Source: Stutzerimonas stutzeri (GTDB lineage: Bacteria > Pseudomonadota > Gammaproteobacteria > Pseudomonadales > Pseudomonadaceae). Taken from it: 64,000 bases of DNA. The notes under the pieces were generated by a model. That model did no database searches. It saw nothing but the letters and a program-made list of their open reading frames with translations, and was not told the DNA's origin. Within the stretch, counting starts at the first letter, position 1; the number at the start of each line of letters is the position of its first letter. Shown here one piece after another: positions 42,330-52,266 of this stretch. The position numbers and the translations under genes were made by a program. The stretch lies in the NCBI RefSeq assembly GCF_015291885.1, contig NZ_CP036186.1:4106001-4170000 (forward strand), in the 5' to 3' direction.

Positions 42330-44510
42330 TCAGCCCTGGGCCGCCTTGAAACGCTGGCGCCAGGCGTGCAGCAGAGGCTCGGTATAACCGGCCGGCTGCT
42401 CGCGCCCCTTGAACACCAGATCACAGGCCGCCTGGAAGGCCGCCGACTGAGTGTAGTCGGCAGACATGGCGCGATAGAGCGGATCACCGGCATTCTGCTG
42501 GTCGACCACCTTGGCCATGCGCTCCAGGGTTTCCTGCACCTGCTCGCGGGTCACCACGCCATGGTGCAGCCAGTTGGCCACGTGCTGGCTGGAGATACGC
42601 AGGGTGGCGCGGTCCTCCATCAGGCCGACGTTGTGGATGTCCGGCACCTTGGAGCAGCCGACGCCCTGCTCGACCCAGCGCACCACGTAGCCGAGGATGC
42701 CCTGGCAGTTGTTGTCCAGCTCCTGCTGCTTCTCCTCGGCGCTCCACTTGTCCTCGGCGACCACCGGGATGGTCAGCAGATCGTTGAGCAGCTGCTCGCG
42801 CTCGGCGGCCAGATCGACCTTTTCCAGCTCGCTCTGCACGGCCTGCACATTCACTTGGTGGTAATGCAGCGCGTGCAGGGTGGCGCCGGTCGGCGACGGT
42901 ACCCAGGCGGTGTTGGCGCCGGATTTCGGATGGCCGATTTTCTGCTCGAGCATGGCCGCCATCAGGTCCGGCATGGCCCACATGCCCTTGCCGATCTGCG
43001 CCTTGCCGCGCAGGCCGCAGGCCAAGCCGACCAGCACGTTGTTGCGCTCGTAGGACTGGATCCATGGGGTGGATTTCATGTCGCCCTTGCGCAGCACCGG
43101 GCCGGCTTCCATGCAGGTGTGCATCTCGTCACCGGTACGGTCGAGGAAGCCGGTATTGATGAAGGCCACGCGGTGCTTGGCCGCCGCGATGCAGGCCTTG
43201 AGGTTGGCGCTGGTACGGCGCTCCTCGTCCATGATGCCCATTTTCAGGGTATAGCGAGGCACACCGATCAGGTCCTCGACGCGGCCGAACAGCTCGTCGG
43301 CGAAAGCGACTTCCTTCGGCCCGTGCATCTTCGGCTTGACGATGTAGACGCTGCCGGTGCGCGAATTGCCCTTGCGCTTGAGATCATGCTTGGCGATCAG
43401 GCTGGTGAACACGCCGTCCATGATGCCTTCCGGGATTTCGCGGCCGTCTTCCAGCAGGATCGCCGGGTTGCTCATCAGGTGACCAACGTTGCGGATGAAC
43501 AGCAGCGAACGCCCGTGCAGTTTCAGCTCACCACCATTCGGCGCGCTGTACTCGCGGTCCGGGTTCAGGCGGCGGACGAAGCTCGAACTGCCCTTGGCCA
43601 CTTCCTCGCTGAGGGTGCCCTGCACGATACCCAGCCAGTTGCGGTAGGCCAGCACCTTGTCGTCGGCATCCACCGCGGCGACCGAATCTTCGCAGTCGAG
43701 AATGGTGGAAACCGCGGACTCGATCAGCAGGTCCTTCACGCCGGCGGCATCGGTCTGGCCGATCGGGCTGTTCGGGTCGATCTGGATCTCGATGTGTAGG
43801 CCGTTGTTCTTCAGCAGCACGGCCTTCGGCTCGACCGCTTCGCCCTGGAAGCCGACGAACTTCTCTGGCTGCTCGAGGCCGGTGACACTACCGTTCTCCA
43901 GGGTGACCTTGAGCTGGCCATCCTGAACGCGGTAGGCGGTGGCGTCGGCATGGCTGCCTTCGGCCAGCGGCGCGGCCTGGTCGAGGAAGTTGCGTGCGTA
44001 GGCGATGACCTTGGCGCCACGGACTTCGTTGTAGCCCGGACCCTTCTGCGCGCCGCCCTCTTCGGAGATGGCATCGGTGCCGTACAGCGCGTCATACAGC
44101 GAACCCCAGCGGGCGTTGGCGGCGTTCAGCGCATAGCGCGCGTTCATGATCGGCACCACCAGCTGCGGACCGGCCTGGGTGGCGATCTCGCTGTCGACGT
44201 TGGCCGTTTCGATCTTCACCTCGCCCGGCACCGGCAGCAGATAGCCAATGGATTCGAGGAAGGCGCGGTAGGCGGCCATGTCCTTGATCGGGCCTGGGTT
44301 GGCCTTGTGCCAGCTGTCCAGTTCGACCTGCATGCGGTCGCGCTCGGCGAGCAGCTCACGGTTCTTCGGCGCCAAGTCATGGACCAGGGTGTCCAGGCCC
44401 TGCCAGAAGGCGGCGGCTTCGATACCAGTGCCCGGCAGGACTTCGTCTTCGATGAATCGCTGCAGATTGGCCGCAACCTGCAGGCGGCCCAGGGTTACAC
44501 GCTCGGTCAT
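42330..44510 (-). CDS. glcB: Malate synthase G
   Basis: Condenses glyoxylate with acetyl-CoA to malate, removing the product of glycolate oxidation. The 726-aa length is that of the monomeric G isoform. Conserved blocks include [39 protein letters not shown] (as separate stretches), [16 protein letters not shown], and [14 protein letters not shown]. Start ATG 44510 is preceded by AAGGAG. It lies 20 bases after glcG in the operon. Confidence 0.97.
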   Translation of the reverse strand: MTERVTLGRLQVAANLQRFIEDEVLPGTGIEAAAFWQGLDTLVHDLAPKNRELLAERDRMQVELDSWHKANPGPIKDMAAYRAFLESIGYLLPVPGEVKIETANVDSEIATQAGPQLVVPIMNARYALNAANARWGSLYDALYGTDAISEEGGAQKGPGYNEVRGAKVIAYARNFLDQAAPLAEGSHADATAYRVQDGQLKVTLENGSVTGLEQPEKFVGFQGEAVEPKAVLLKNNGLHIEIQIDPNSPIGQTDAAGVKDLLIESAVSTILDCEDSVAAVDADDKVLAYRNWLGIVQGTLSEEVAKGSSSFVRRLNPDREYSAPNGGELKLHGRSLLFIRNVGHLMSNPAILLEDGREIPEGIMDGVFTSLIAKHDLKRKGNSRTGSVYIVKPKMHGPKEVAFADELFGRVEDLIGVPRYTLKMGIMDEERRTSANLKACIAAAKHRVAFINTGFLDRTGDEMHTCMEAGPVLRKGDMKSTPWIQSYERNNVLVGLACGLRGKAQIGKGMWAMPDLMAAMLEQKIGHPKSGANTAWVPSPTGATLHALHYHQVNVQAVQSELEKVDLAAEREQLLNDLLTIPVVAEDKWSAEEKQQELDNNCQGILGYVVRWVEQGVGCSKVPDIHNVGLMEDRATLRISSQHVANWLHHGVVTREQVQETLERMAKVVDQQNAGDPLYRAMSADYTQSAAFQAACDLVFKGREQPAGYTEPLLHAWRQRFKAAQG

Positions 44511-44530
44511 CTGTCGTTCTCCTTGTCTGT

Positions 44531-44935
44531 TCAGTTGGCCAGGGCGGCAACGCCGGCCTTGGCGATCTGGGCGTCCTGCGCGGCGGTCACGCCGGAGACG
44601 CCGACCGAACCGATGACCTGGCCGTCGACCACCAGCGGCACGCCGCCTTCCAGCGAACAGACCACCGGCGCGGAGAGAAAGGCGCTGCGGCCACCGTTGA
44701 CCATGTCTTCGTAACCCTTGGTTTCGCGACGGCCGAGGGCCGAGCTGCGGGCCTTCTCGGTGGCGATGTAGGAGGCGATCGGCGCGCAGCCGTCCAGACG
44801 CTCCAGCGCCAGCGGATGGCCGCCGTCGTCGGCGACGACGATGGTCACGGCCCAGCCGTTGGCCTGCGCTTCGGCACGGGCGGCGGCGAGGATGGTGGCG
44901 ACTTCGGTCTGGCTCAGTACGGCTTTGCTTTTCAT
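44531..44935 (-). CDS. glcG: GlcG/HbpS-like protein (DUF336)
   Basis: A 134-aa protein of the haem-degrading/HbpS-like family ([59 protein letters not shown]). It starts at ATG 44935 with AGGAG upstream. It is a regular member of glycolate operons, but its role in glycolate metabolism is not established. It lies 73 bases after glcF. Confidence 0.92.
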   Translation of the reverse strand: MKSKAVLSQTEVATILAAARAEAQANGWAVTIVVADDGGHPLALERLDGCAPIASYIATEKARSSALGRRETKGYEDMVNGGRSAFLSAPVVCSLEGGVPLVVDGQVIGSVGVSGVTAAQDAQIAKAGVAALAN

Positions 44936-45008
44936 CTCAATTCTCCTGTCTTCGTATTTCGGTTGTTCGCTGGTCGCCCTGGCTGGGCGACCGAACCATG
45001 AGGCGTTG

Positions 45009-46226
45009 CTACTGCATCGATTCCTCGACCACTTCGATCCAGTGCTTGACTGGCGTGCGCCCGGCACCGTCAAGGTGGGTCTGGCAGCCGATGTTGGCGG
45101 TGACGATCACTTCCGGCTTGCCGCTCTCCAGCGCGTTGAGCTTGTTGTCGCGCAGCTGGTGGGAAATCTCCGGCTGGGTGATCGAATAGCTGCCGGCCGA
45201 GCCACAGCACAGGTGCGCATCGGGCACCGCGGTGAGCTGGTAGCCCAGGCGGGTGAGCACGTCTTCGACCGCGCCGCCGAGCTTCTGTGCGTGCTGCAGG
45301 GTGCACGGGCAGTGGAAGGCCATGCGCTTGTCGGCGCGCACGTCGAGCTTTTCCAGCTCGGCGCTGCGCAGAACTTCGACCAGATCCTTGGCCAGCTCGC
45401 TGACCCGCGCGGCCTTGGCGGCGTAGGCCGGGTCGTCCTTGAGCAGATGACCATATTCCTTGACGAAGGCACCGCAGCCGCTGGCGGTCTGCACGATGGC
45501 TTCGGCACCGGCTTCGATGGCCGGCCACCAGGCGTCGATGTTGCGCCGCGCTCGGTCCAGACCGGCATCCTGGGCGTTGAGGTGGTAGTCCACCGCGCCA
45601 CAGCAGCCGGCTTCGCGCGCCGGGCTGACGCTGATGCCCAGGCGGTCGAGCACGCGTGCGGCAGCGGCGTTGGTGCTCGGCGACAGGCTTGGCTGCACGC
45701 AGCCTTCGAGCATCAGCACGCGGCGGCTGTGCAGCACCTGCGGGCGCGGCTTGGCCGGGCGGATCTCGCGCGGCAGGTGATCCTTGAGCGAGGCCGGCAT
45801 CAACGGCTTCAGCGCATTGCCGGCGCCCAGCAGTGCCTTGAACAGGCCGGGACGCGGGATCACCGTACGCAGGCCGCCGCGCACGATGCGCTCACCCAGC
45901 GGGCGCTGTACCTGCTGCTCGATGAAATCGCGGCCGATGTCCAGCAGGTTGTGGTACTTCACCCCGGACGGGCAGGTGGTTTCGCAGTTGCGGCAGGTCA
46001 GGCAGCGGTCCAGGTGCAGCTGGGTGCTCTCGGTCACCTCGCCGCCTTCGAACATCTGCTTCATCAGGTAGATGCGCCCGCGCGGACCGTCCAGCTCGTC
46101 GCCCAGCAACTGGTAGGTCGGACAGGTGGCATTGCAGAAGCCGCAGTGCACGCAGGAGCGCAGGATGCTTTCGGCTTCCTCGGCGCGCGGCAACCGCTTG
46201 GCCGCTTCGCTCAGATTGGTTTGCAT
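45009..46226 (-). CDS. glcF: Glycolate oxidase iron-sulfur subunit
   Basis: The electron-transfer subunit of membrane-linked glycolate oxidase. The 405-aa protein has two 4Fe-4S ferredoxin motifs, with cysteines at 25, 28, 31, 35 and at 75, 78, 81, 85, followed by two CCG domains (EGCVQPSLSP, REAGCCGAVDYH, CHLCCGSAGSYS-type block AHLCCGSAG). It starts one base after the glcE stop. Confidence 0.96.
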   Translation of the reverse strand: MQTNLSEAAKRLPRAEEAESILRSCVHCGFCNATCPTYQLLGDELDGPRGRIYLMKQMFEGGEVTESTQLHLDRCLTCRNCETTCPSGVKYHNLLDIGRDFIEQQVQRPLGERIVRGGLRTVIPRPGLFKALLGAGNALKPLMPASLKDHLPREIRPAKPRPQVLHSRRVLMLEGCVQPSLSPSTNAAAARVLDRLGISVSPAREAGCCGAVDYHLNAQDAGLDRARRNIDAWWPAIEAGAEAIVQTASGCGAFVKEYGHLLKDDPAYAAKAARVSELAKDLVEVLRSAELEKLDVRADKRMAFHCPCTLQHAQKLGGAVEDVLTRLGYQLTAVPDAHLCCGSAGSYSITQPEISHQLRDNKLNALESGKPEVIVTANIGCQTHLDGAGRTPVKHWIEVVEESMQ

Positions 46227-46227
46227 A

Positions 46228-47289
46228 TCAGACCTCGGAATACATGCGGCCGGGGTTGAAGATCCCCTGCGGATCCAGCGCGGCCTTGAGCTGGCGGTGA
46301 TAGCGCAACAGCGGCGCCGACAGCGGCTGGAACGGATTGGTCGTGGCGCCTGCGGTAAAGCAGGTGGCGTGGCCGCCGACCTCGACGGCGATACCGCGGA
46401 TGGTCACCGCGTCGGCGTCGGACTTCAGCCAGCGCTGGGCACCGGCCCAATCCACCAGCTGATCGCCCGGCAAGCCGAGCGCCGGCGTGTTGTTCGGCAG
46501 CGACAGGCGCCACAGCGGACGCGGGTCGGCGAAGAAGGCCAGGCGCTGCTCGCGCAGGTCGTTCCAGTATCCGGGGTCAAGATCGTCGCCACCGATACGC
46601 TCGCGGGCAGCACCCACCGAGCCTTCGCCGCCTTCCAGACGCAGGTGCAGCGCCTGGCCGTCATGGCTGGCGGCGCTGATCGGGATCGGCTGCTGGCCCC
46701 ACTCGGCGAGCTTGAGCAGCGCGCGCTCGAGATCGATTTCCAGACGCAGGCTGGTGCACAGGCGCGGCTTGGGCAGCACCTTGAGCGAGACTTCGGTGAG
46801 TACGCCGAGGCAACCGAAGCTGCCGGCCATCAGGCGCGACAGGTCGTAGCCGGCGACGTTCTTCATCACCTCGCCACCGAAACGCAGGTGCTTGCCCTGG
46901 CCGGTGATGACCCGAGAGCCGAGCACGAAATCGCGCACCGAACCGCTCCACGGGCGACGCGGGCCGGACAGCCCGGCGGCGATCATGCCGCCGACGGTGG
47001 CGCCCTCGGCGAAGTGCGGCGGCTCGCAAGGCAGCATCTGCCCGGCAGCATCGAGCGCGGCTTCCAGCTCCGTCAGCGGCGTACCGGCGCGAACGGTGAC
47101 CACCAGCTCGGTGGGGTCATAGGTGACGAGGCCGCGATGCTCGCGAGTATCGAGCAGCACACCGTCGGCCTGCCGCCCGAGAAAGCTCTTGCTGCCGCTG
47201 CCCTGGATGCGCAGCGGCGTGTTGGCGGCGAGCGCCTGGTTGACCTGGTCCAGCAACTGCGCGCTGGCGTCGTTGGCGATTACGGACAT
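46228..47289 (-). CDS. glcE: Glycolate oxidase FAD-binding subunit
   Basis: A 353-aa flavoprotein subunit. It starts at ATG 47289, whose A is shared with the final base of the glcD stop, so the two are translationally coupled. The FAD_binding_4 fold is shown by LRIQGSGSKSFLG, ELVVTVRAGTPLTELEAAL and FAEGATVGGMIAAGLSGPRRPW. It is shorter than GlcD, and is thought to be required for a functional complex with GlcD and GlcF. Confidence 0.95.
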   Translation of the reverse strand: MSVIANDASAQLLDQVNQALAANTPLRIQGSGSKSFLGRQADGVLLDTREHRGLVTYDPTELVVTVRAGTPLTELEAALDAAGQMLPCEPPHFAEGATVGGMIAAGLSGPRRPWSGSVRDFVLGSRVITGQGKHLRFGGEVMKNVAGYDLSRLMAGSFGCLGVLTEVSLKVLPKPRLCTSLRLEIDLERALLKLAEWGQQPIPISAASHDGQALHLRLEGGEGSVGAARERIGGDDLDPGYWNDLREQRLAFFADPRPLWRLSLPNNTPALGLPGDQLVDWAGAQRWLKSDADAVTIRGIAVEVGGHATCFTAGATTNPFQPLSAPLLRYHRQLKAALDPQGIFNPGRMYSEV

Positions 47290-48788
47290 CAGAAACGCTC
47301 CAGTTCGGGGAAAGGCAGCTGGCCGTTGTGGATGTGCATGCGGCCGAATTCGGCGCAGCGATGCAGGGTCGGAATGTTCTTGCCCGGGTTGAGCAGACCG
47401 CTCGGGTCGAAGGCCGCCTTCACCGCGTGGAACAGCGTCAGCTCGTCGGCGTTGAACTGCGAGCACATCTGATTGATCTTCTCGCGGCCGACGCCGTGTT
47501 CGCCGGTGATGCTGCCGCCCACCTTCACGCAGAGTTCGAGGATCTTGCCGCCCAGGTCTTCGGCGCGCTCCAGCTCACCGGGCTGGTTGGCATCGAACAG
47601 GATCAGCGGGTGCATGTTGCCGTCGCCGGCGTGGAACACGTTGGCCACGCGCAGACCGAACTGCTCGGACAGGTCGGAAATACCCTTGAGCACGCCCGGC
47701 AGCTCGCGGCGCGGAATGGTGCCGTCCATGCAGTAGTAGTCCGGCGAAATACGGCCGACCGCCGGGAAGGCGTTCTTGCGTCCCGCCCAGAAGCGCACGC
47801 GCTCGGCTTCGTCCTTGGCCAGGCGCACTTCGGTGGCGCCGGCCAGCTTGAGCACTTCGCTGACGCGGGCGCAGTCGTCGTGCACGTCGGTTTCCACGCC
47901 ATCCAGTTCGCAGAGCAGGATCGCTTCGGCATCCACCGGGTAACCGGCATGGATGAAGTCCTCGGCGGCGCGGATCGACAGGTTGTCCATCATCTCCAGG
48001 CCGCCGGGGATGATGCCGGCGGCGATGATGTCGCCGACCGCACGCCCGGCCTTCTCCACCGAGTCGAAGGCAGCGAGCAGCACCTTGGCCACCTGCGGCT
48101 TGGGCAGCAGCTTGACCGTCACCTCTGTGACGATACCGAGCATGCCCTCGGAGCCGGTGAACAGCGCCAGCAGGTCGAAACCCGGCGAATCCAGCGCATC
48201 GGAGCCGAGCGTCATGCGCTCGCCCTCGACGGTGAGGATGTCCACCTTGAGCAGGTTGTGCACGGTCAGGCCGTACTTCAGGCAGTGCACGCCGCCGGCG
48301 TTCTCCGCGACGTTACCGCCAATCGAACAGGCGATCTGCGACGAGGGGTCCGGCGCGTAGTACAGCTCATAGGGGGCCGCGGCCTGGGAGATCGCCAGAT
48401 TGCGTACGCCGGGCTGGACGCGGGCGAAGCGACCAGCGGGATCGACCTCGAGAATCTTGTTGAAGCGCGCCATCACCAGCAAGATGCCCTGCTCCAGCGG
48501 CAGCGCACCGCCGGACAGCCCGGTACCGGCACCGCGAGCGACTACCGGAACGCCGCGCTGATGGCAGAGCTTGAGCAGCGTCTCGACCTGCTCGATGCGC
48601 TCGGGCAGCACCACCAGCAGCGGCGTGGTGCGGTAGGCGGAAAGCCCGTCGCACTCGTAGGGCTTGAGGTCCTCGCTGCGGTGGAGGATGTCCAGATCGG
48701 GTAGCTGCGCCTGCAGCTCGGCCAGCAGGGCGGCCTTGTCGACCTTGGGCAACGCACCATCGACGCGTTCGTCGTAGAGAATGTTCAT
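47289..48788 (-). CDS. glcD: Glycolate oxidase catalytic subunit
   Basis: Oxidises glycolate to glyoxylate. The 499-aa protein starts at ATG 48788. The FAD-binding domain has VVARGAGTGLSGGALPLEQG and CSIGGNVAENAGGVHCLKYG; the C-terminal FAD-oxidase domain includes HAGDGNMHPLILFD and GSITGEHGVGREK. First gene of the six-gene glcDEFGBA operon, divergent from its regulator glcC. Confidence 0.97.
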   Translation of the reverse strand: MNILYDERVDGALPKVDKAALLAELQAQLPDLDILHRSEDLKPYECDGLSAYRTTPLLVVLPERIEQVETLLKLCHQRGVPVVARGAGTGLSGGALPLEQGILLVMARFNKILEVDPAGRFARVQPGVRNLAISQAAAPYELYYAPDPSSQIACSIGGNVAENAGGVHCLKYGLTVHNLLKVDILTVEGERMTLGSDALDSPGFDLLALFTGSEGMLGIVTEVTVKLLPKPQVAKVLLAAFDSVEKAGRAVGDIIAAGIIPGGLEMMDNLSIRAAEDFIHAGYPVDAEAILLCELDGVETDVHDDCARVSEVLKLAGATEVRLAKDEAERVRFWAGRKNAFPAVGRISPDYYCMDGTIPRRELPGVLKGISDLSEQFGLRVANVFHAGDGNMHPLILFDANQPGELERAEDLGGKILELCVKVGGSITGEHGVGREKINQMCSQFNADELTLFHAVKAAFDPSGLLNPGKNIPTLHRCAEFGRMHIHNGQLPFPELERF

Positions 48789-48888
48789 GGCAGGTTCCGG
48801 TTCTCGTGGGTTGCAGCCAGCGCGAACGACTGCGGTGGAATGACGCATCTTTAACGTTGAAGATGGGCGTCAGTCCACGACCTAAGCA

Positions 48889-48903
48889 ACTGGTCCTACC
48901 AGT
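48889..48903. promoter_or_regulatory. GlcC operator candidate 1
   Basis: ACTGGTCCTACCAGT, a perfect inverted repeat of 6 bp around CCT, lies 101 bases upstream of glcD on its side of the divergent region. GntR/FadR-subfamily regulators bind TGGT-N-ACCA type dyads. Confidence 0.65.
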
Positions 48904-48995
48904 TTTTTGTAGTCGCCCGATGAAAGGCACTACCGAATAGTTATCCAGACGGCGCTGTTACTGGTATTCAGGCATTCAGGGTAAACTCCCGCCAA

Positions 48996-49010
48996 ACTGG
49001 TCCTACCAGT
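48996..49010. promoter_or_regulatory. GlcC operator candidate 2
   Basis: An exact second copy of ACTGGTCCTACCAGT, 107 bases from the first and 15 bases before the glcC start codon, so a bound protein would cover the glcC ribosome-site region. A half-site ACTGGTA lies between the two at 48960. Confidence 0.65.
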
Positions 49011-49025
49011 GGGAGAACAAAGGAC

Positions 49026-49799
49026 ATGCAGAACGAAAACCACAATGACCGTCGTCAAGTCGCCGATGTCGTCGCCGAGCGTATCGAACGGCTGATCGTC
49101 GACGGCGTATTGAAGGTGGGCCAGGCGCTGCCATCGGAACGCCGCCTGTGCGAAAAGCTGGGCATATCCCGCTCTGCGTTGCGTGAGGGTCTACGTGTTC
49201 TGCGTGGCCGCGGCATCATCGAGACCTCCCAGGGTCGTGGCTCCTTCGTTGCCGAATTGTCCGGAAACCATGACGCCAGCCCGCTGATGCACCTGTTCAA
49301 ATCGCAGCCCCGCACGCTCTATGACCTGCTGGAGGTACGCGCCCTGCTGGAAAGCGAATCAGCCCGGCTGGCAGCATTGCGCGGCACCGACGCAGATTTC
49401 GTGCTGCTCGGTCGCCGCTATGAGGAGATGCTTGCCGCGCACACCGGCGAGGCAGGCGCCGACCCGCGTGAGCACGCCCGCCTCGATCACGCGTTTCATC
49501 TGGCGATCTGCGAGGCCTCGCACAACCCGGTGCTGGTACATACGCTGCAGTCGCTGACCGACCTGATGCTGAGCACCGTGTTCGCCTCGGTGAACAACCT
49601 CTACCACCGTCCGGCGCAGAAGCGACAGATCGACCGCCAGCACTCGCGGCTCTACCACGCGGTGATCGAACGCCTGCCGGAACAGGCTCAGCGCGCCGCG
49701 CGCGACCATATTCACGGCATTCGCGACAACCTCAAGGAGATCGAGCAGGAGGAACAGCGCCTGGTGCGCGCTACCATGCGCCTGGAAGGCTGGACCTGA
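49026..49799 (+). CDS. glcC: Glycolate-operon GntR-family activator
   Basis: A 257-aa regulator of the FadR subfamily. The winged helix at 10-75 includes VGQALPSERRLCEKLGISRSALREGLRVLRGRGIIE (in two helices); the all-helical effector domain follows, with the FCD-type histidines in DHAFHLAICEASHNPVLV. In E. coli GlcC activates glcDEFGBA with glycolate and represses its own gene. The two identical palindromes next door fit both roles. Confidence 0.92.
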   Translation: MQNENHNDRRQVADVVAERIERLIVDGVLKVGQALPSERRLCEKLGISRSALREGLRVLRGRGIIETSQGRGSFVAELSGNHDASPLMHLFKSQPRTLYDLLEVRALLESESARLAALRGTDADFVLLGRRYEEMLAAHTGEAGADPREHARLDHAFHLAICEASHNPVLVHTLQSLTDLMLSTVFASVNNLYHRPAQKRQIDRQHSRLYHAVIERLPEQAQRAARDHIHGIRDNLKEIEQEEQRLVRATMRLEGWT

Positions 49800-49805
49800 G
49801 GCGTA

Positions 49806-49831
49806 TGTAGCGTTTACCGAGCGCGGCTACA
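49806..49831 (+). terminator. Weak hairpin after glcC
   Basis: TGTAGC and GCTACA pair around a 14-base loop, 7 bases past the glcC stop. Short stem and no T-run. Confidence 0.3.
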
Positions 49832-49897
49832 GCCTGGCCGGACAGCCGCACCCGTGCCGCGCCCAAGTCGCATGCTAGACTCGCCGATCTTTCCGCT

Positions 49898-50452
49898 ATG
49901 CCCGAACGCGCCGTGTCCGAATTCTTTGACTGGCTAAGTGCCGACCGCCTGCCCGCCCCCCTCGATCCCGCTCTGCATGACTGGCTCTACGTCGACAAAG
50001 GCTCGCTGACCCGCCGCCTGACGGAGCTGGCCGATGGCGCGTTCAGCGTGACGCCGCTGCACGAAGCCTGGCAGCCCCTGCGCGCCGACGAGTGCGCCGC
50101 GCTCGGCGTTCCGGCCGACAGCGAGGGCTGGGTGCGTGAGGTCTATCTGTGCGGTCATGGCCAGCCCTGGGTGTTCGCCCGCAGCGTCGCCGCGCGAGCG
50201 CAGCTGGAGGACTCCGGCCTCGACCTGCAGCGCCTGGGCAATCGTTCCCTGGGTGAGCTGTTGTTCAGCGATCCGGCCTTTGCCCGCGGCACGCTCGAGG
50301 CCTGTCATTACCCCGCGCGCTGGCTACCGGATGCGTGCCGTGTCGACGGCCTCTGGGCGCGGCGCTCGTGCTTCCGCCAGAATCGGCTCGGCGTGCTGGT
50401 CGCCGAGGTGTTCCTCCCCGAGCTGTGGCAGGCCGCCGCCGTCACGCCCTGA
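49898..50452 (+). CDS. ubiC: Chorismate pyruvate-lyase
   Basis: Cleaves chorismate to 4-hydroxybenzoate and pyruvate, the first committed step of ubiquinone synthesis. The 184-aa protein has the UbiC pattern [16 protein letters not shown] near 36-51, [19 protein letters not shown] and [22 protein letters not shown] at the C-terminus (blocks RRSCF and VAEVFLP). It precedes ubiA by 43 bases. Confidence 0.94.
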   Translation: MPERAVSEFFDWLSADRLPAPLDPALHDWLYVDKGSLTRRLTELADGAFSVTPLHEAWQPLRADECAALGVPADSEGWVREVYLCGHGQPWVFARSVAARAQLEDSGLDLQRLGNRSLGELLFSDPAFARGTLEACHYPARWLPDACRVDGLWARRSCFRQNRLGVLVAEVFLPELWQAAAVTP

Positions 50453-50495
50453 GCGCGCCGCTCTGCATGCCCCCTTCCGCCAAGGAGAGCCGCTG

Positions 50496-51389
50496 ATGTA
50501 TCTAAAACTGCTGCAATCGTGCAATCGCCTGCACCCGCGCGCCTGGGACTTCATCCAGCTGATGCGCCTGGACCGGCCAATCGGCACTTACCTGCTGCTG
50601 TGGCCGACGCTGTGGGCGCTGTGGATCGCCGCCGAGGGCGTGCCCAGCGCGAAGAACCTGTTCATCTTCATCACCGGCGTGATCCTGATGCGCGCCGCCG
50701 GCTGCGTGGTCAACGACTTCGCCGACCGCAACTTCGACGGCCACGTGCAACGCACCCAGACGCGCCCCATGGCCACCGGCAAGGTCAGTTCGCGCGAGGC
50801 CTGGACGCTGTTCGCCGTGCTGGTGGGCCTGAGCTTCGGCCTGGTGCTGCTGACCAACGCAACCACCGTCTACCTGTCCTTCGGCGCCCTGGCGCTGGCC
50901 GCCTGCTACCCGTTCATGAAGCGCTACACCTTCTACCCGCAGGTGGTGCTCGGCGCGGCGTTCTCCTGGGGCATGCCGATGGCCTTCACCGCCGAGACCG
51001 GCAGCCTGCCGCCCGAGGCCTGGCTGCTGTTCATCGCCAATCTGCTGTGGACGGTGGCCTACGACACCTACTACGCCATGGCGGATCGCGACGACGACCT
51101 GAAGATCGGCATCAAGTCCACTGCCATCCTCTTCGGCGAAGCGGACCGCGTCATCATCGTCACGCTGCAGGGCCTGGCGCTGTTCTGTCTTCTCCTCGCT
51201 GGCGTGCGTTTCGAGCTCGGTCAGTGGTTCCATCTCGGGCTGGTGATCGCCGCCGGCTGCTTCGCCTGGGAGTTCTGGAAGACTCAATCGCGCAAGCCAC
51301 AGGCTTGCTTCAAGGCTTTTCTACATAACCATTGGGCGGGACTGGCGATCCTTGCCGGCATCGTGCTGGATTACGCAACCCGGGCTTAA
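50496..51389 (+). CDS. ubiA: 4-hydroxybenzoate polyprenyltransferase
   Basis: Adds the polyprenyl tail to 4-hydroxybenzoate in the inner membrane. The 297-aa protein starts at ATG 50496, 10 bases after AAGGAG, inside a longer open frame. It has about eight membrane segments and both magnesium-pyrophosphate motifs: [19 protein letters not shown] and [17 protein letters not shown]. Confidence 0.96.
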   Translation: MYLKLLQSCNRLHPRAWDFIQLMRLDRPIGTYLLLWPTLWALWIAAEGVPSAKNLFIFITGVILMRAAGCVVNDFADRNFDGHVQRTQTRPMATGKVSSREAWTLFAVLVGLSFGLVLLTNATTVYLSFGALALAACYPFMKRYTFYPQVVLGAAFSWGMPMAFTAETGSLPPEAWLLFIANLLWTVAYDTYYAMADRDDDLKIGIKSTAILFGEADRVIIVTLQGLALFCLLLAGVRFELGQWFHLGLVIAAGCFAWEFWKTQSRKPQACFKAFLHNHWAGLAILAGIVLDYATRA

Positions 51390-51441
51390 GCGCGCACGTA
51401 CCGGACTAGAGCCATGCTCCCGGTACTGCACTGCCGCCTGC

Positions 51442-51459
51442 CTGTCACATGACTGCAAT
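51442..51459 (+). promoter_or_regulatory. Pho box upstream of phoB
   Basis: CTGTCAC, four bases, CTGCAAT: two direct repeats exactly 11 bp apart, the PhoB-binding pattern. It lies 50-67 bases before the phoB start, so phoBR is probably autoactivated in phosphate limitation. Confidence 0.75.
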
Positions 51460-51508
51460 AATTCCGTTATCTAATGCCGGACGACAAGAACAGACCCGAG
51501 GCTTGACC

Positions 51509-52198
51509 ATGAACGGCAAGAGCATACTGATCGTCGATGACGAGGCGCCGATCCGGGAGATGATCGTCGTCGCCCTGGAAATGGCTGGCTATGACTGTCT
51601 CGAAGCAGAGAACACCCAGCAGGCCCATGCGCTGATCATCGACCGTAAGCCGGACCTGATCCTGCTCGACTGGATGCTGCCCGGCACTTCCGGCATCGAG
51701 CTGGCCCGCCGCCTCAAGCGTGACGAGCTGACCGCCGACACGCCGATCATCATGCTCACCGCCAAGGGTGAAGAGGACAACAAGATCCAGGGCCTGGAAG
51801 TCGGTGCCGACGACTACATCACCAAGCCCTTCTCACCGCGCGAGCTGGTGGCCCGCCTGAAGGCCGTGCTGCGGCGCGCAACGCCGGTGGACAGCGAATC
51901 GCCGATCGAGATCGGTGGCCTGCTGCTAGATCCGGTCAGCCATCGCGTCACCATCGACGGCAAGCCGGCCGAGATGGGCCCCACCGAATACCGTCTGCTG
52001 CAGTTCTTCATGACCCACCAGGAACGCGCCTACACTCGCAGCCAGTTGCTCGATCAGGTCTGGGGCGGCAATGTCTATGTCGAGGAGCGCACCGTGGACG
52101 TGCATATCCGCCGGCTACGCAAGGCGCTCGGCGAAGCCTATGAGAACCTGGTGCAGACGGTACGCGGCACCGGTTATCGTTTCTCCAGCAAAAGCTGA
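51509..52198 (+). CDS. phoB: Phosphate regulon response regulator
   Basis: An OmpR-class regulator of 229 aa from ATG 51509 ([18 protein letters not shown]). The receiver domain has the acidic pocket DD at 10-11, phosphoacceptor D54 in LLDWMLPG, and the conserved Lys in [13 protein letters not shown]. The C-terminal winged helix includes [31 protein letters not shown] (as conserved blocks). Activates phosphate-starvation genes. phoR follows. Confidence 0.97.
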   Translation: MNGKSILIVDDEAPIREMIVVALEMAGYDCLEAENTQQAHALIIDRKPDLILLDWMLPGTSGIELARRLKRDELTADTPIIMLTAKGEEDNKIQGLEVGADDYITKPFSPRELVARLKAVLRRATPVDSESPIEIGGLLLDPVSHRVTIDGKPAEMGPTEYRLLQFFMTHQERAYTRSQLLDQVWGGNVYVEERTVDVHIRRLRKALGEAYENLVQTVRGTGYRFSSKS

Positions 52199-52266
52199 GC
52201 ACGCCGGGTGAGCATGCGTCCCGGCGTCATCCACCACATCATCGCCACCTCTCTGGAGTGCATCGG

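Noticed and set aside
42366..43799. 477-residue frame antisense to glcB
   Set aside because: Shadow of malate synthase G; no start signal and no recognisable domain.
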